Positions 54,792-63,801 of a DNA stretch of 64,000 nucleotides are shown here, piece after piece. The position numbers and the translations under genes were made by a program. The stretch lies in NCBI RefSeq assembly GCF_003201105.1, contig NZ_QICJ01000011.1:62001-126000 (forward strand). Reading direction: 5' to 3'. Origin of the DNA: Dyella sp. AtDHG13 (GTDB lineage Bacteria > Pseudomonadota > Gammaproteobacteria > Xanthomonadales > Rhodanobacteraceae). The notes under the pieces are model-generated. The model was not told the DNA's origin. It searched no databases and saw nothing but the letters and a program-made list of their open reading frames with translations. Each line of letters opens with the position of its first letter. Position 1 is the first letter of the stretch.

Positions 54792-57093
54792 GCGGAGCCA
54801 TCAGGATCGAAAGACAGAAATGGAAGGCCACGCCCAGGCTGACCGTCAGCCCGATGGCGCGCAGCACGGGAATCGTGCTCCAAGCCAGCATGCCGAACAC
54901 CAGCAGGGCGGACAACACGCACACCAGCGTGGCGTGCAAGGTGCGGCGCTGCTCGGCCGCATCGCCGGTGTCGCGCTCGAAGAACAGCGCGTAGTGCAGG
55001 CCCAGGCCGGCCGCGAGTATCAACGCGACCAGATGGAACAGCGACACCTCCACGCCCGCGACGCGCTCCACCGCCAGCACCAGGAAGGTCGCCAGCGTCA
55101 TCGGTGCAAGCACATGCCACGCGCGCCGGAAACTGCGCAACGCGACGACGATGGCCACCACCAGCAGCACGGTGGCGCCGAGCAGCGCGTGCAGGATGCG
55201 CGTGCGGTAATCGACCACCAGGGATTCGGCGGCGCTCTTCAGATCGAGCAACCGCACGGCGCCACCGCTGTCGCGCGCCAACGCCTGCAAGGCGTCCACA
55301 TCGTGCACGCCGCTCAGCGTGCCCAGGCCCAGCCAATGCCCATCGCGCTGCGCCAGCATGCCGGACAGGCGCTGGCCCAAGGGCGACGAGGCGAACCGCT
55401 GCGGCGTGAGCAACGGCAGTTCGCGCGCTTTCTGCACGTCATCGACAAAGGGCTTGAACAGACCCGGCTGGAACGGCATGCCTTGCTCGGCCTGCTCCAG
55501 CGCGGCGTCGAGCGCCGGGCGCGCCGGCAAGGCCTGCTGGCGCGCGCGCTGCACCGCCTCGCTCGGCAGGTAGCGCGAGGGCAGTTCCACGGCGTCCACC
55601 GCGTGACGCGCGACCAGGGCGTCCAGCGCAGGCTCCATGCGTTCCGAAAGCGCGAGCACGCCCTGCGCGTCGGCTGCCTGCAGCACCAGCAGATAGCGCA
55701 CGTCCGGCGCGCCAAGTGCTTCGCGCAGACGCGCATCGCGCATCAGCAGATCGCGCGGCAAGGGCGTCAGAGCCGACAGGTCGTTCTGCCAGAACAGACC
55801 TTGCGCGAACGCCAGCATTAATACGGTGGCCACGGCCACCAGCGCGGGAATCCAGCGCGGGCGCGGCAGATGGTCCACGATCCGCCGTGCGCGCACGAGC
55901 CAGCCCATCCCGGCCACGTCATGCACGCGCGTGGGCAACAGGTACGGCAGCAGGTAACGCGTGCTGAAACCCGCCACCAGCAATCCCGTGACAGTGAAGA
56001 CCGCCAGCTGGCGAAGCCCGTTCACGCCTGATGCGAAGAAGGCCAGATAGGCAATGCACGCCGACGCGATGGCGGTGAGCAGCAATGGCCACAGATCGCG
56101 CACGCTCTGTACCGCGCTCTCGTCGGCGCGGCGATGGCTGAGCACGCGGATCGGGTATTCCTGCGCCACGCCGAGCAAGGTGAAACCGAAGGCCAGCGTG
56201 ATGCCATGAACCTGGGGAAACAGCGCGATCAAGGCTGCGATGCCGGCCAGCGCGGCGCTGGCGATGGGCAGCGCCGAGAACAGCAACGAACCGATGCTGC
56301 GGTACGCCAGCAACAGCAGCACGATGAAACCTACGGTGGAAATGCGGCCGATCCACTCGGCCTGGCCGCGCGTCTGCGCATTCGCGACCACGCTGAAATA
56401 GCCCGGGCCACTCACGACCACCGAGGCGCCCGCATGATCCGGCAGCGCGTCGAACGCGCGATGGATGCCATCGATGGCGTCGGCCTGCGCATCCGGATCG
56501 AAACCCGGCGCCCGGGTCAGCACCAGCAGCAGGGCTTCGTGCTCCGGGGAGAACCACACGCCCTGCACGACTTCGGGCGACTTGGGCGGCGACCAGCGCT
56601 CGGCCAGCTTGAGCACTTCCAGCGTGGGATCGCGCGGCAGCAGGCCCTTCAACAGGCTCGCGGCCGGCGAGGACAGATCGTCCAGGCGCTGCTCCAGCTG
56701 ATCGCGCAGATAGGCGGCATCCAGGCGCTGGTGATCCAGCGTGGGCGACAGCAGGTAGCGATAAGGCAGCAGGGCATCGTCGAGCTCACCGATGTCGAAG
56801 CTGCCATTGAGCACTTGGCTATAGCGCGCGTCCTTGCGCAGCGCGGCCGAAAGTTGCTGGCTCAGGTTGGCCAACTGCTCGTCGGATTTGCCGGCAATCG
56901 CCAGCAGCAGCAGGCGCGAGCCGGGACCCTCGCCCACCTGTTCCATCAGCAGGCGTTGATCCGGCGTGGTCGGCGCGGGCATGAAGCTGCGCAGGTCGGT
57001 GCTCACCGTGAGGTGCTTCACCACGAACACGCCCAGCAAGGCCAAGGCGGCCAGCCACAGCACCAGCAGGGTCACACGCCCGGGGCGACGCAC
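54775..57093 (-). CDS. MMPL/RND-type exporter of the pigment cluster
   Basis: 772-residue RND/MMPL transporter, about 12 helices in two halves, each half with one helix, a large periplasmic loop and five more helices (first half ALLGVFVVKHLTVSTDLRSF; second half ALVAVATVLMLAFAQGLFWQ). Exporters of this type belong to aryl polyene clusters and probably deliver the lipid-linked polyene towards the outer membrane with the LolA-like partner. The GTG at 57093 is chosen, 2 nt after the LolA-like stop. A GTG at 57075 is also possible. Confidence 0.85.
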   Translation of the reverse strand: MRRPGRVTLLVLWLAALALLGVFVVKHLTVSTDLRSFMPAPTTPDQRLLMEQVGEGPGSRLLLLAIAGKSDEQLANLSQQLSAALRKDARYSQVLNGSFDIGELDDALLPYRYLLSPTLDHQRLDAAYLRDQLEQRLDDLSSPAASLLKGLLPRDPTLEVLKLAERWSPPKSPEVVQGVWFSPEHEALLLVLTRAPGFDPDAQADAIDGIHRAFDALPDHAGASVVVSGPGYFSVVANAQTRGQAEWIGRISTVGFIVLLLLAYRSIGSLLFSALPIASAALAGIAALIALFPQVHGITLAFGFTLLGVAQEYPIRVLSHRRADESAVQSVRDLWPLLLTAIASACIAYLAFFASGVNGLRQLAVFTVTGLLVAGFSTRYLLPYLLPTRVHDVAGMGWLVRARRIVDHLPRPRWIPALVAVATVLMLAFAQGLFWQNDLSALTPLPRDLLMRDARLREALGAPDVRYLLVLQAADAQGVLALSERMEPALDALVARHAVDAVELPSRYLPSEAVQRARQQALPARPALDAALEQAEQGMPFQPGLFKPFVDDVQKARELPLLTPQRFASSPLGQRLSGMLAQRDGHWLGLGTLSGVHDVDALQALARDSGGAVRLLDLKSAAESLVVDYRTRILHALLGATVLLVVAIVVALRSFRRAWHVLAPMTLATFLVLAVERVAGVEVSLFHLVALILAAGLGLHYALFFERDTGDAAEQRRTLHATLVCVLSALLVFGMLAWSTIPVLRAIGLTVSLGVAFHFCLSILMAPHARQD

Positions 57094-57095
57094 CC

Positions 57096-57743
57096 TCAGC
57101 CGCCTCCGCAAAGCGACGCCAGCGCGTCGCGCGTGGGCGCGTCCGGCATCTTCGCCGCGTAGGCGCCGAGCAGATCGATGGCCACGTCGCCATCGGCTTC
57201 CTGCATGCGCATGCAGTGCGGCTCGTTGCCACTGCCATCGATGTCGATGCGGCTCACCGTCTGCGCGAGCTTGGCGTCGCGCGGTGTCAGGGTCAGCGTC
57301 CAGTGCCCGCCGCCATCGGCGTGGTGCTCGACCACGAAGGCCTGCTCCAGCCGTGACGCGTCGCCGCCAAGCAAGGCAACGAAGCTGTCGAGCAGCAGCT
57401 GCAGCTGCGGCGCGCGTTTCAGGGAGAAGCTGCGCGTGGAACGGCCCTCGCGCTGCTGCGTCACTTCGCCGTTGGCGATGGTCGACACTTCGCGGTTGGG
57501 GTGCTCGACGGAACGCTCCAGGCGATCTTCGCCCAGCCACGCGAGTTGGCCCGACACCACCAGTGGCTTGTCGAGCATCTTCATGAAGCGCGCTTCGGCA
57601 AACGGCGTGCGCGCCGGCGCCGGCCGCCCCAGCGAGGCCACCAGCGCGCGCGTGGTGGCGGCGTCCTCAGGCGCCGACGCGTTCGCGCACAGCGACAGCA
57701 TCAGGCCGCACAGCAGTATTCGCGTCTTGCTGCCAGAAGTCAT
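57096..57743 (-). CDS. LolA-like outer-membrane lipoprotein carrier protein
   Basis: 215-residue exported protein with a signal peptide (RILLCGLMLSLCANASA) and the beta-barrel half of the LolA family (FAEARFMKMLDKPLVVSGQL, LSRIDIDGSG-like C-terminal strands). It is found beside the RND exporter in aryl polyene clusters and may ferry the product through the periplasm. The ATG lies inside the acyltransferase gene, overlapping it by 77 nt. Confidence 0.78.
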   Translation of the reverse strand: MTSGSKTRILLCGLMLSLCANASAPEDAATTRALVASLGRPAPARTPFAEARFMKMLDKPLVVSGQLAWLGEDRLERSVEHPNREVSTIANGEVTQQREGRSTRSFSLKRAPQLQLLLDSFVALLGGDASRLEQAFVVEHHADGGGHWTLTLTPRDAKLAQTVSRIDIDGSGNEPHCMRMQEADGDVAIDLLGAYAAKMPDAPTRDALASLCGGG

Positions 57744-58620
57744 AGAAGTTGAACCAGTTGTAGGGAGCGGCGTGGATGTAGTGCTCCACGCGACGGGCGA
57801 AGCGGGCCAGCACGGCATCCAGCGCCTGGGCGCGATCCTGCCGCGGAATCTCGATGCGCTCGGCGAAGGGCTCGAAGACGAGGCGATAGCGGTTGCCGCC
57901 TTCGTACAGGCCGAAGCACAGCATCACCGGCGCGCGCAGGGTGTGCGCGAGCAGCCACGGCCCCACCGGAAACGGCGCGGGCTCGCCCAGCAGCGGCACG
58001 CGCCGCAGCACTTCGTGCTCGCGGCCGCGATCGGCCAGCAAGGCCACCATGGCGCCTTGCTCGCAGGCTTCGGCCATCGCCAGCGCGATCGACGCGCCGC
58101 CCTGCGACGCATCGATGACCTGGGCGCCCACGTCCGGCGCCAGGGCTTCGAGCAGTTCGGTCATGGCCGGCGTCTTCTGCTTGTCCAGCACGACGCGCAG
58201 CGGAATGTCGGGACGACGCGAACTGATGGCGCGCAAGGCCTCAAAACTGCCCTGATGCGTGCCCAGCAGCAGCAGGCCGCGGCCCTCGGCCAGGCAGGCT
58301 TCCAGCACATCCAGCCCTTCCACGGTGACATCGAAGTTCTTCTCGCCGTGGGCGAGCAGGAAGATGCGATCGAGGATGGTGGCCGCGAAGCAATGGATGT
58401 GCTTCATCACCTGCCAGGGCGTGACCGGCTTGCCGAGCACGCGCTCGAGGAAACTGCGCGATGCGCGGCGTTCGGGCCCGCGGCGCAGGTAGAAGTACAG
58501 CGTGATCGGATAGAGCAACACGCGTCCGAGCGGACGGCCGCCGCGCAAGGCGATCGTGCGGATCAGCCACAGCGCGAAGCGTCCGCCGCCTTCCGGGCGG
58601 CTTTGCCAGTGCTCGGTCAT
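57667..58620 (-). CDS. LpxL-like lipid acyltransferase of the pigment cluster
   Basis: 317-residue acyltransferase of the LpxL/HtrB group. One N-terminal membrane region precedes the HX4D-like motif LLLGTHQGSFEALR. Later blocks are DRGREHEVLRRVPLLGEPAP, FPVGPWLLAHTLRAPVMLCF and the terminal NWFNFYDFW. It may transfer the aryl polyene acyl chain to a lipid. Its start overlaps the dehydratase stop by ATGA, and its end overlaps the LolA-like gene. Confidence 0.85.
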   Translation of the reverse strand: MTEHWQSRPEGGGRFALWLIRTIALRGGRPLGRVLLYPITLYFYLRRGPERRASRSFLERVLGKPVTPWQVMKHIHCFAATILDRIFLLAHGEKNFDVTVEGLDVLEACLAEGRGLLLLGTHQGSFEALRAISSRRPDIPLRVVLDKQKTPAMTELLEALAPDVGAQVIDASQGGASIALAMAEACEQGAMVALLADRGREHEVLRRVPLLGEPAPFPVGPWLLAHTLRAPVMLCFGLYEGGNRYRLVFEPFAERIEIPRQDRAQALDAVLARFARRVEHYIHAAPYNWFNFYDFWQQDANTAVRPDAVAVRERVGA

Positions 58621-58916
58621 GGCGCTCCCTCGATGGTGCCGCGAGCGAGCAGTTCGTCGCCGCGGCGTATCTCGAAGCGCACGCGTCCGTTCGCATCGGC
58701 GAGCGCGATCCGCGCCTCGTGCTCGGGCAGCAGCGGCGCCACGAACTTCGCTTCCACCACGCGGGCCAGGCGTTCGCCACGCCACTCGCGCAGGGCCAGC
58801 GCGACCTGCTCCAGCAGCATCACGCCAGGCACCAGCGGCGAGCCTGGAAAGTGTCCGGGCAGGCTGGGATGATCGGCCGCCACGCGGAACACGCGCTGAT
58901 AGGTGGCATGGCTCAT
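58617..58916 (-). CDS. ApeI/FabZ-like hydroxyacyl-ACP dehydratase
   Basis: 99-residue single hotdog domain. The sequence HPSLPGHFPGSPLVPGVMLL has the FabA/FabZ-type catalytic His22 and the FPG turn. It is shorter than FabZ (about 150 residues), as is usual for ApeI-type enzymes of aryl polyene clusters. It overlaps the genes on both sides by 4 nt. Confidence 0.8.
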   Translation of the reverse strand: MSHATYQRVFRVAADHPSLPGHFPGSPLVPGVMLLEQVALALREWRGERLARVVEAKFVAPLLPEHEARIALADANGRVRFEIRRGDELLARGTIEGAP

Positions 58917-59638
58917 GGCGAGGCGGGATCCTCGCCGCGCACCAGTTTCGGCCAGCGCGTGGCCACACCCAGCACCAGCTCGTGCAGGCTGGGATGATGG
59001 ACGTGGCGCAGATGCCAGCGCCGGAAAACATGCTCGAGCAGAAAGGCGCTGGCGATCAGCATGTAACCGCCCACGTGCGCATACGACTGCGCAAGCTCCG
59101 CCGGCACGGGCCACGGCGTGGCGACACCGAGCGTGCTGAGCAGGCCGCCGGGCTCCGCACAGAACAGCAGCACCGTGAGCACCAGCGCCTGCGCGGCCGT
59201 GAGCAAGGTCCAGAACCAGGTGAGGTGGCGCGCGTAGTCGGCCACGCCACGCACGCGCAGGCGCTCGGGGCCTTCCAGCGCTTCGATGATGCGTGCGATC
59301 AGCGGCGCATGGCCGGCGCGCAGGCTGCGTCCGAACAGGCAGGCCAACAGCACGTTGATCGCGATGGGCACGCATTCCAGCAACAGGCCGGCCATGCCGT
59401 GCAGGCCCAGCCATGCCATGGCCGCCAGCGCGCCGAGCCACCCGGCCCACGGCAGCGGCCGCCGCGAGGACAGCGCAGGCACCATCAACACCGTGAGCAA
59501 GAGCGCGCACGCCGCCAGCGAAAACCCTTGCCGATGCGTCAGCACGCCCGCCATCGCCAGCACCGGATAGCCGAACATCAACGGCAACCAGCGCCGCGAT
59601 GTCGAAGTCGGTGTTGAAGAAGCGGAGGATGACGACAT
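58913..59638 (-). CDS. COG4648-type membrane protein of the pigment cluster
   Basis: 241-residue integral membrane protein with about six helices (LPLMFGYPVLAMAGVLTH, LAACALLLTVLMVPALSS, then SAFLLEHVFRRWHLRHVHHP). Proteins of this type (COG4648) are found only in or near aryl polyene clusters; the role is not known. ATG 59638 is chosen; an ATG at 59680 would add 14 residues. It follows the ACP gene on the same strand by 80 nt. Confidence 0.7.
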   Translation of the reverse strand: MSSSSASSTPTSTSRRWLPLMFGYPVLAMAGVLTHRQGFSLAACALLLTVLMVPALSSRRPLPWAGWLGALAAMAWLGLHGMAGLLLECVPIAINVLLACLFGRSLRAGHAPLIARIIEALEGPERLRVRGVADYARHLTWFWTLLTAAQALVLTVLLFCAEPGGLLSTLGVATPWPVPAELAQSYAHVGGYMLIASAFLLEHVFRRWHLRHVHHPSLHELVLGVATRWPKLVRGEDPASP

Positions 59639-59718
59639 GGGTGATTCGTCCGGTCGGGCGACGATGGGGCAGACGCTCATAGTCTGCCGCGCGCGCAACC
59701 CATCATGCCCGATCTTGG

Positions 59719-59988
59719 TTAAACGGCGCGGTGCTGCTCGATGTGCTCGGACAGCGTGCGCAGACTGGTGAAAATCTTGCGATTCTCGGGATTGTCCGAA
59801 CGCAGCTGGAAGCCGTAGCGCTTGGATACCGCCAGGGCGATTTCGAGCGCGTCGATCGAATCCAGGCCCAGATCGCCGCCGAAAAGCGGTGCATCGGGGT
59901 CGATCTGGTCGGCCGTGACGGTTTCCAGATTGAGGCTGTCCACAATCAGGGTGGCCAGTTCGTGTTGTGCGGTGCTCTGCTCGGCCAT
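59719..59988 (-). CDS. Acyl carrier protein of the pigment cluster
   Basis: 89-residue acyl carrier protein with the phosphopantetheine attachment serine at Ser44 (GLDSIDALE). It is the first gene of the minus-strand pigment operon and would carry the growing polyene. Aryl polyene clusters usually have two ACPs; only one is found here. The promoter shares an 85-nt divergent space with the chorismatase gene. Confidence 0.88.
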   Translation of the reverse strand: MAEQSTAQHELATLIVDSLNLETVTADQIDPDAPLFGGDLGLDSIDALEIALAVSKRYGFQLRSDNPENRKIFTSLRTLSEHIEQHRAV

Positions 59989-60073
59989 GCCGTTTGATAC
60001 CCGGATACTTGCGCCTCTCCCCCAGTGGCGCCGGCCGGCCAGTGTAACATAGCGGCCCCGTTTCTCCGGTTGG

Positions 60074-61066
60074 ATGCCGATGGTTCAGGGTTGTGAAAAC
60101 GTCAGGCCGGCGCTGCGCCGCGCGCCACGGGTGTCCTATCGTTGGGCCGATCCCGAGCAGATCCTGCAGGAAGCGGGCACGCTGGCCGTGTTCGGCTTCG
60201 GCACCGGCGCGCCGCACAGCGACGACCCGCGCTGGCTCGGGGTGGACCTGGAAAGCTTCGACGCCCCCACGCCGCTGGAGGTGTGGAAGGTCGACGGCCC
60301 GGTAAGCCATGGCCGCCTGGGCGACCTGCAGTGGTCCAGCGGCGATGGTTGGCTGTTCGCGGCCATCACGCTGGACGAAGCCGTCCATGGCGGCCCGTGC
60401 GCCACGGCAGTGTCCGCCTATGCCCAGCTGTGCGACTTCGTCGTCACGCGCCGCGAGCGCCACGTGCAGCGCATCTGGAATTACCTGGGCGACATCAACC
60501 AGGGCGAAGGCGACGGCGAGCGCTACAAGCAGTTCTGCGACGGGCGCGCCGAGGGCATGGGCAACGCCTTCGCGGAGGGCTTTCCCGCCGCCACCGCCAT
60601 CGGCCATCACGCCACGGCGATGCGCCTGCAGGTTTACCTGCTGGCCTGCGACGAACCCGGCGAGCGCGTGGAAAATCCCCGCCAGGTCAGCGCCTGGCGC
60701 TACCCCCGCCAGTACGGTCGCACGCCGCCCAGCTTTGCCCGCGCCATGGCGCTGCCGGCCCAGGACGCGCTGGCCATCTCCGGCACCGCCGCGGTGGTCG
60801 GCCACGCGTCCGCCCATCAGGACGACCTGCTGGCGCAGCTCGACGAAACGCTGGTCAACCTGGAAACGCTGCTGGCCAGCGCGGGCATGCCCAGCGGTTT
60901 CGATACGCAGTCGCCGCTGAAGGCTTATGTGCGGCACCCGACCGATGCCCCCGCCGTGCACGACTTCCTGCAGCGCCGACTGCCGGGCGTGCCCGTGTTG
61001 CTGCTGCACGGCGATGTCTGCCGCAGCGAACTGCTGGTGGAGATCGACGGCTGGCGTTACGCCTGA
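60074..61066 (+). CDS. xanB2: XanB2-type chorismatase (3-/4-hydroxybenzoate forming)
   Basis: 330-residue chorismatase of the XanB2/FkbO/Hyg5 family, historically named pteridine-dependent deoxygenase-like. Visible blocks are LAVFGFGTGAPHSDDPRWLG, IWNYLGDINQGEGDGERYKQ, FAEGFPAATAIGHHATAMRL, ISGTAAVVGHASAHQDDLLA and the C-terminal VLLLHGDVCRSELLVEIDGW. It splits chorismate into hydroxybenzoates and pyruvate; 3-hydroxybenzoate is the xanthomonadin starter and 4-hydroxybenzoate feeds ubiquinone. An ATG at 60080 is an alternative start. Confidence 0.9.
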   Translation: MPMVQGCENVRPALRRAPRVSYRWADPEQILQEAGTLAVFGFGTGAPHSDDPRWLGVDLESFDAPTPLEVWKVDGPVSHGRLGDLQWSSGDGWLFAAITLDEAVHGGPCATAVSAYAQLCDFVVTRRERHVQRIWNYLGDINQGEGDGERYKQFCDGRAEGMGNAFAEGFPAATAIGHHATAMRLQVYLLACDEPGERVENPRQVSAWRYPRQYGRTPPSFARAMALPAQDALAISGTAAVVGHASAHQDDLLAQLDETLVNLETLLASAGMPSGFDTQSPLKAYVRHPTDAPAVHDFLQRRLPGVPVLLLHGDVCRSELLVEIDGWRYA

Positions 61067-61111
61067 GCCGAGCTCAGGCTGGCTGTCAGTTCGGCGCCAT
61101 GACGTCCGCCA

Positions 61112-61663
61112 TCAGGAAGCGGGCGAGCTTGCGTACGTCGGATCCAGATGCTTCAGGAAGTCGCGCACCTGCGCGTCGAGATACGGATTGGCGGCGCCAT
61201 GGTCGCGGTCGGCCATGTCTTCCTTGCGCCAGGTCATCGACTTGAGCAGCTTGCCCGTGGCCGCGTCGAACACGTGGACGTTCGCGACGTAGCTGATCAG
61301 CGGCAGGCCGGTGGCTCCGCTGACAAGGGAATTGCTGACCGATCCCATTTCCGGCGCATAGCGCACGGTGACGCGGTAAGGAGTGTCTTCTGCCGGGTCC
61401 TTCGCCATGTCGGCAGGAAGGCTGGCCGCCTGCTCGGGCGTCACCGTGTGCACGTTCACGCCGCGATCGTCGGCCCAGCGGCCGAACATGCGCTCGATGA
61501 TCCCGCAATCGACCGACTTGCTGACGCAGGCCAGGTAGAAGGCGAAGCGCGGTTCGCCATGGTCGGTGAACAGTTGCACGCTCGAACCTGCATGCGCCTT
61601 GGCGGCGATGCCCTGCCATGCCAGTAAACCCAGGATGCCGATGAGGATCGCCCGACTGCGCAT
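61112..61663 (-). CDS. Exported protein of unknown function
   Basis: 183-residue exported protein with a signal peptide (AILIGILGLLAWQGIAAKAHA shortened to its core GILGLLAWQGIAAKAHA). The mature part has two Cys residues close together (YLACVSKSVDCG), probably a disulfide, and a conserved-looking C terminus (MTWRKEDMADRDHGAANPYL). I do not recognise the family. It lies downstream of glmU on the same strand with a 42-nt gap and converges on the chorismatase gene. Confidence 0.6.
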   Translation of the reverse strand: MRSRAILIGILGLLAWQGIAAKAHAGSSVQLFTDHGEPRFAFYLACVSKSVDCGIIERMFGRWADDRGVNVHTVTPEQAASLPADMAKDPAEDTPYRVTVRYAPEMGSVSNSLVSGATGLPLISYVANVHVFDAATGKLLKSMTWRKEDMADRDHGAANPYLDAQVRDFLKHLDPTYASSPAS

Positions 61664-61705
61664 GCGCTGCTCCCTGTGCCGTGGATAGCCGCCGTGGCGG
61701 CGACC

Positions 61706-63079
61706 TTACTTCTGTTTGGTGGGCCTGTGCCAGCCGGTGAGCGTGACCTGCTTGGCGCGCGCCAGCGTCAGTTCGCCGGCCGGCGCGTCCTTGCCGATCA
61801 CCGAGCCCGCGCCGATGGTCGCGTCCGCGCCAATGTTCACCGGCGCCACCAATGCGCTGTTGGAGCCGATGAAGGCGCGGTCGCCGATGGTGGTGAGGTG
61901 CTTGTTCACGCCGTCGTAGTTGCAGGTGATGGTGCCGGCGCCGATGTTCACGCCGCTGCCGACGACGGTGTCGCCCAGGTAGGTGAGGTGATTGGCCTTG
62001 CTGCCTTCGCCCAGGCTGGCCTTCTTGGTCTCGACGAAGTTGCCGATGTGCACGCCTGCCGCCAGCTCGGTGCCCGGACGCAGCCGCGCGAACGGCCCGA
62101 TGATGCACGGACCATGCGTCACAACGCCTTCGAGGTCGCAATGCGCCTGCACCACGGTGCCTGCGGCCAGGCTCACGTCCTTCAGGCGCGTGAACGGCCC
62201 GATCCGCACGTCGTCGCCCAGCGTCACCTCGCCTTCGAGAATGACGTCGATGTCGATCTCCACGTCCAGGCCGGCGTGGACCTTGCCGCGCACGTCGATG
62301 CGCAACGGATCGCAGATGCGCACGCCTTCCAGCGCCAGCGCTTTCGCGTTGCGCGCGCGGAACTCGGCTTCGAGCTCGGCCAATTGCCAGGGATTGTTCG
62401 CGCCGGCAGCCTCGAATTCGTCCGCGCACTCCACGCAGGCCGCCGCGCGGTTTTCCTCGGCGGCCATGGCGAAGATGTCGGTGAGGTAGTACTCGCCCTG
62501 CACGTTGTTGCGGTCGAGCCGCGAGGTCCAGCGCTTCAGCGCGTCGGCTTCGGCGGCGACGATGCCGGTGTTGATCAGGTTGATGGCGCGCTGCGTGTCG
62601 TCCGCGTCCTTCTCTTCCACCACGGCACGCACGAAGCCGTTGCCGTCGCGCAGGACGCGGCCGTAGCCGAACGGTTGTGCCACGCGCGTGGCGAGCAGGC
62701 TCACGGTGCCTTCGGCGCGCACCAGTTTCTCCAGCGTCTGCGCGCGGGTCAGCGGCACGTCCCCATACAGCACGAGCACCGTCGCGTCGTCCGGCACGTC
62801 CAGCAGCGCCTCGCGCACGGCATGCCCCGTGCCCAGGCGCTGGGATTGCAGCACCCAGCGCAGATCGTCCTGCCCTTCGAACGCAGCCCGCACCTGGTCG
62901 CCGCAATGGCCGTAGACCACATGGACCGCCTGCGGCTGCAGGGCGCGCGCCGCTTCGAGCACGTGGGCCAGCAGCGGGCGCCCCGCCAGCGGCATGAGCA
63001 CCTTCGCCTTCTTCGATTTCATGCGCTTGCCCTCACCGGCGGCGAGGACGATGACGTGGAGCGGGGCGTTCTTGGGCAT
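61706..63079 (-). CDS. glmU: Bifunctional GlmU (N-acetylglucosamine-1-phosphate uridyltransferase / glucosamine-1-phosphate acetyltransferase)
   Basis: 457-residue GlmU. The N-terminal pyrophosphorylase domain has [20 protein letters not shown] and [18 protein letters not shown]. The C-terminal left-handed beta-helix shows hexapeptide repeats and [20 protein letters not shown]. It makes UDP-GlcNAc for peptidoglycan and LPS. The order atpC, TonB-domain gene, glmU on the minus strand matches the usual closeness of glmU to the atp operon in gammaproteobacteria. Confidence 0.96.
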   Translation of the reverse strand: MPKNAPLHVIVLAAGEGKRMKSKKAKVLMPLAGRPLLAHVLEAARALQPQAVHVVYGHCGDQVRAAFEGQDDLRWVLQSQRLGTGHAVREALLDVPDDATVLVLYGDVPLTRAQTLEKLVRAEGTVSLLATRVAQPFGYGRVLRDGNGFVRAVVEEKDADDTQRAINLINTGIVAAEADALKRWTSRLDRNNVQGEYYLTDIFAMAAEENRAAACVECADEFEAAGANNPWQLAELEAEFRARNAKALALEGVRICDPLRIDVRGKVHAGLDVEIDIDVILEGEVTLGDDVRIGPFTRLKDVSLAAGTVVQAHCDLEGVVTHGPCIIGPFARLRPGTELAAGVHIGNFVETKKASLGEGSKANHLTYLGDTVVGSGVNIGAGTITCNYDGVNKHLTTIGDRAFIGSNSALVAPVNIGADATIGAGSVIGKDAPAGELTLARAKQVTLTGWHRPTKQK

Positions 63080-63162
63080 GAGTCGAGCCTGTGTTCGGTT
63101 AGCGGCGGAGGATAACAGCCAGCGCGCGCGTCCCCAGGGGCCTGAGGAGGCAGATCGTCTGG

Positions 63163-63711
63163 CTATTTCGGGCTATGCGGCGACGCCGAGGCATCCGTGA
63201 CCGGCTTGCCGTCCTTCCAGGCAAAACGAAATACATAGTCCATGCTGAACGGACGCGTTTCGCTGCCCACCACGTGTGTGTTGCCGCCGGCATCCGCCGC
63301 CCATTGATTGACGCGCAGCGGCTCGAAGCGCCATTGCATGACGGCGGCGCGCACCGCTTCGTCGAACAGGCGTGTATCGGCATCCGCCGGCGCTTCGCCG
63401 GCCATGCGCACTTCGGAAACGCGGCCTTGCTCGTCAACGATCAACCGCGCCAGCACTTCACGGGGCGGCAGCCGCCGGTCGAGCAGCGAGGGCGGATAGA
63501 CCGGCGCCGGCTGCTCGCGCGGGACCGCGCCGGTCGACACCTGCCCAAGGGCGAGCGGGTAATGCTGAAGATCGTTCCTGGCGACACCTTGGGTGCCCGG
63601 CCTGGACGGGCCCGCGGGCGGCGTACTCGCACAGCCCGCCAGGCCCATCGCCAGCAAGGCGGGCCAAAGGAACAGGCGCCTCGGCCAGCCCACGATGCGC
63701 TTCACATCCAT
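63163..63711 (-). CDS. TonB C-terminal domain lipoprotein
   Basis: 182-residue lipoprotein with a signal peptide ending in LAGC. The C-terminal half resembles a TonB C-terminal domain ([57 protein letters not shown]). It lacks the long Pro-rich spacer of TonB and is anchored by lipid rather than a helix, so it is not a classical energy transducer. The longer open frame starting at 63795 runs through the atpC terminator and is rejected. Confidence 0.7.
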   Translation of the reverse strand: MDVKRIVGWPRRLFLWPALLAMGLAGCASTPPAGPSRPGTQGVARNDLQHYPLALGQVSTGAVPREQPAPVYPPSLLDRRLPPREVLARLIVDEQGRVSEVRMAGEAPADADTRLFDEAVRAAVMQWRFEPLRVNQWAADAGGNTHVVGSETRPFSMDYVFRFAWKDGKPVTDASASPHSPK

Positions 63712-63743
63712 GGCGCAGCCTCCGTGTCGGGAGGCGGCAGCAT

Positions 63744-63773
63744 AAACAAAAACGCCGGCACGAGGCCGGCGTT
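63744..63773 (-). terminator. Rho-independent terminator of the atp operon
   Basis: On the minus strand: stem AACGCCGGC/GCCGGCGTT with a 5-nt loop, followed by TTTGTTT. It lies about 30 nt past the atpC stop. Confidence 0.9.
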
Positions 63774-63801
63774 CCGTGGGTTGTTGCCCGGGCAAGTCCG
63801 C

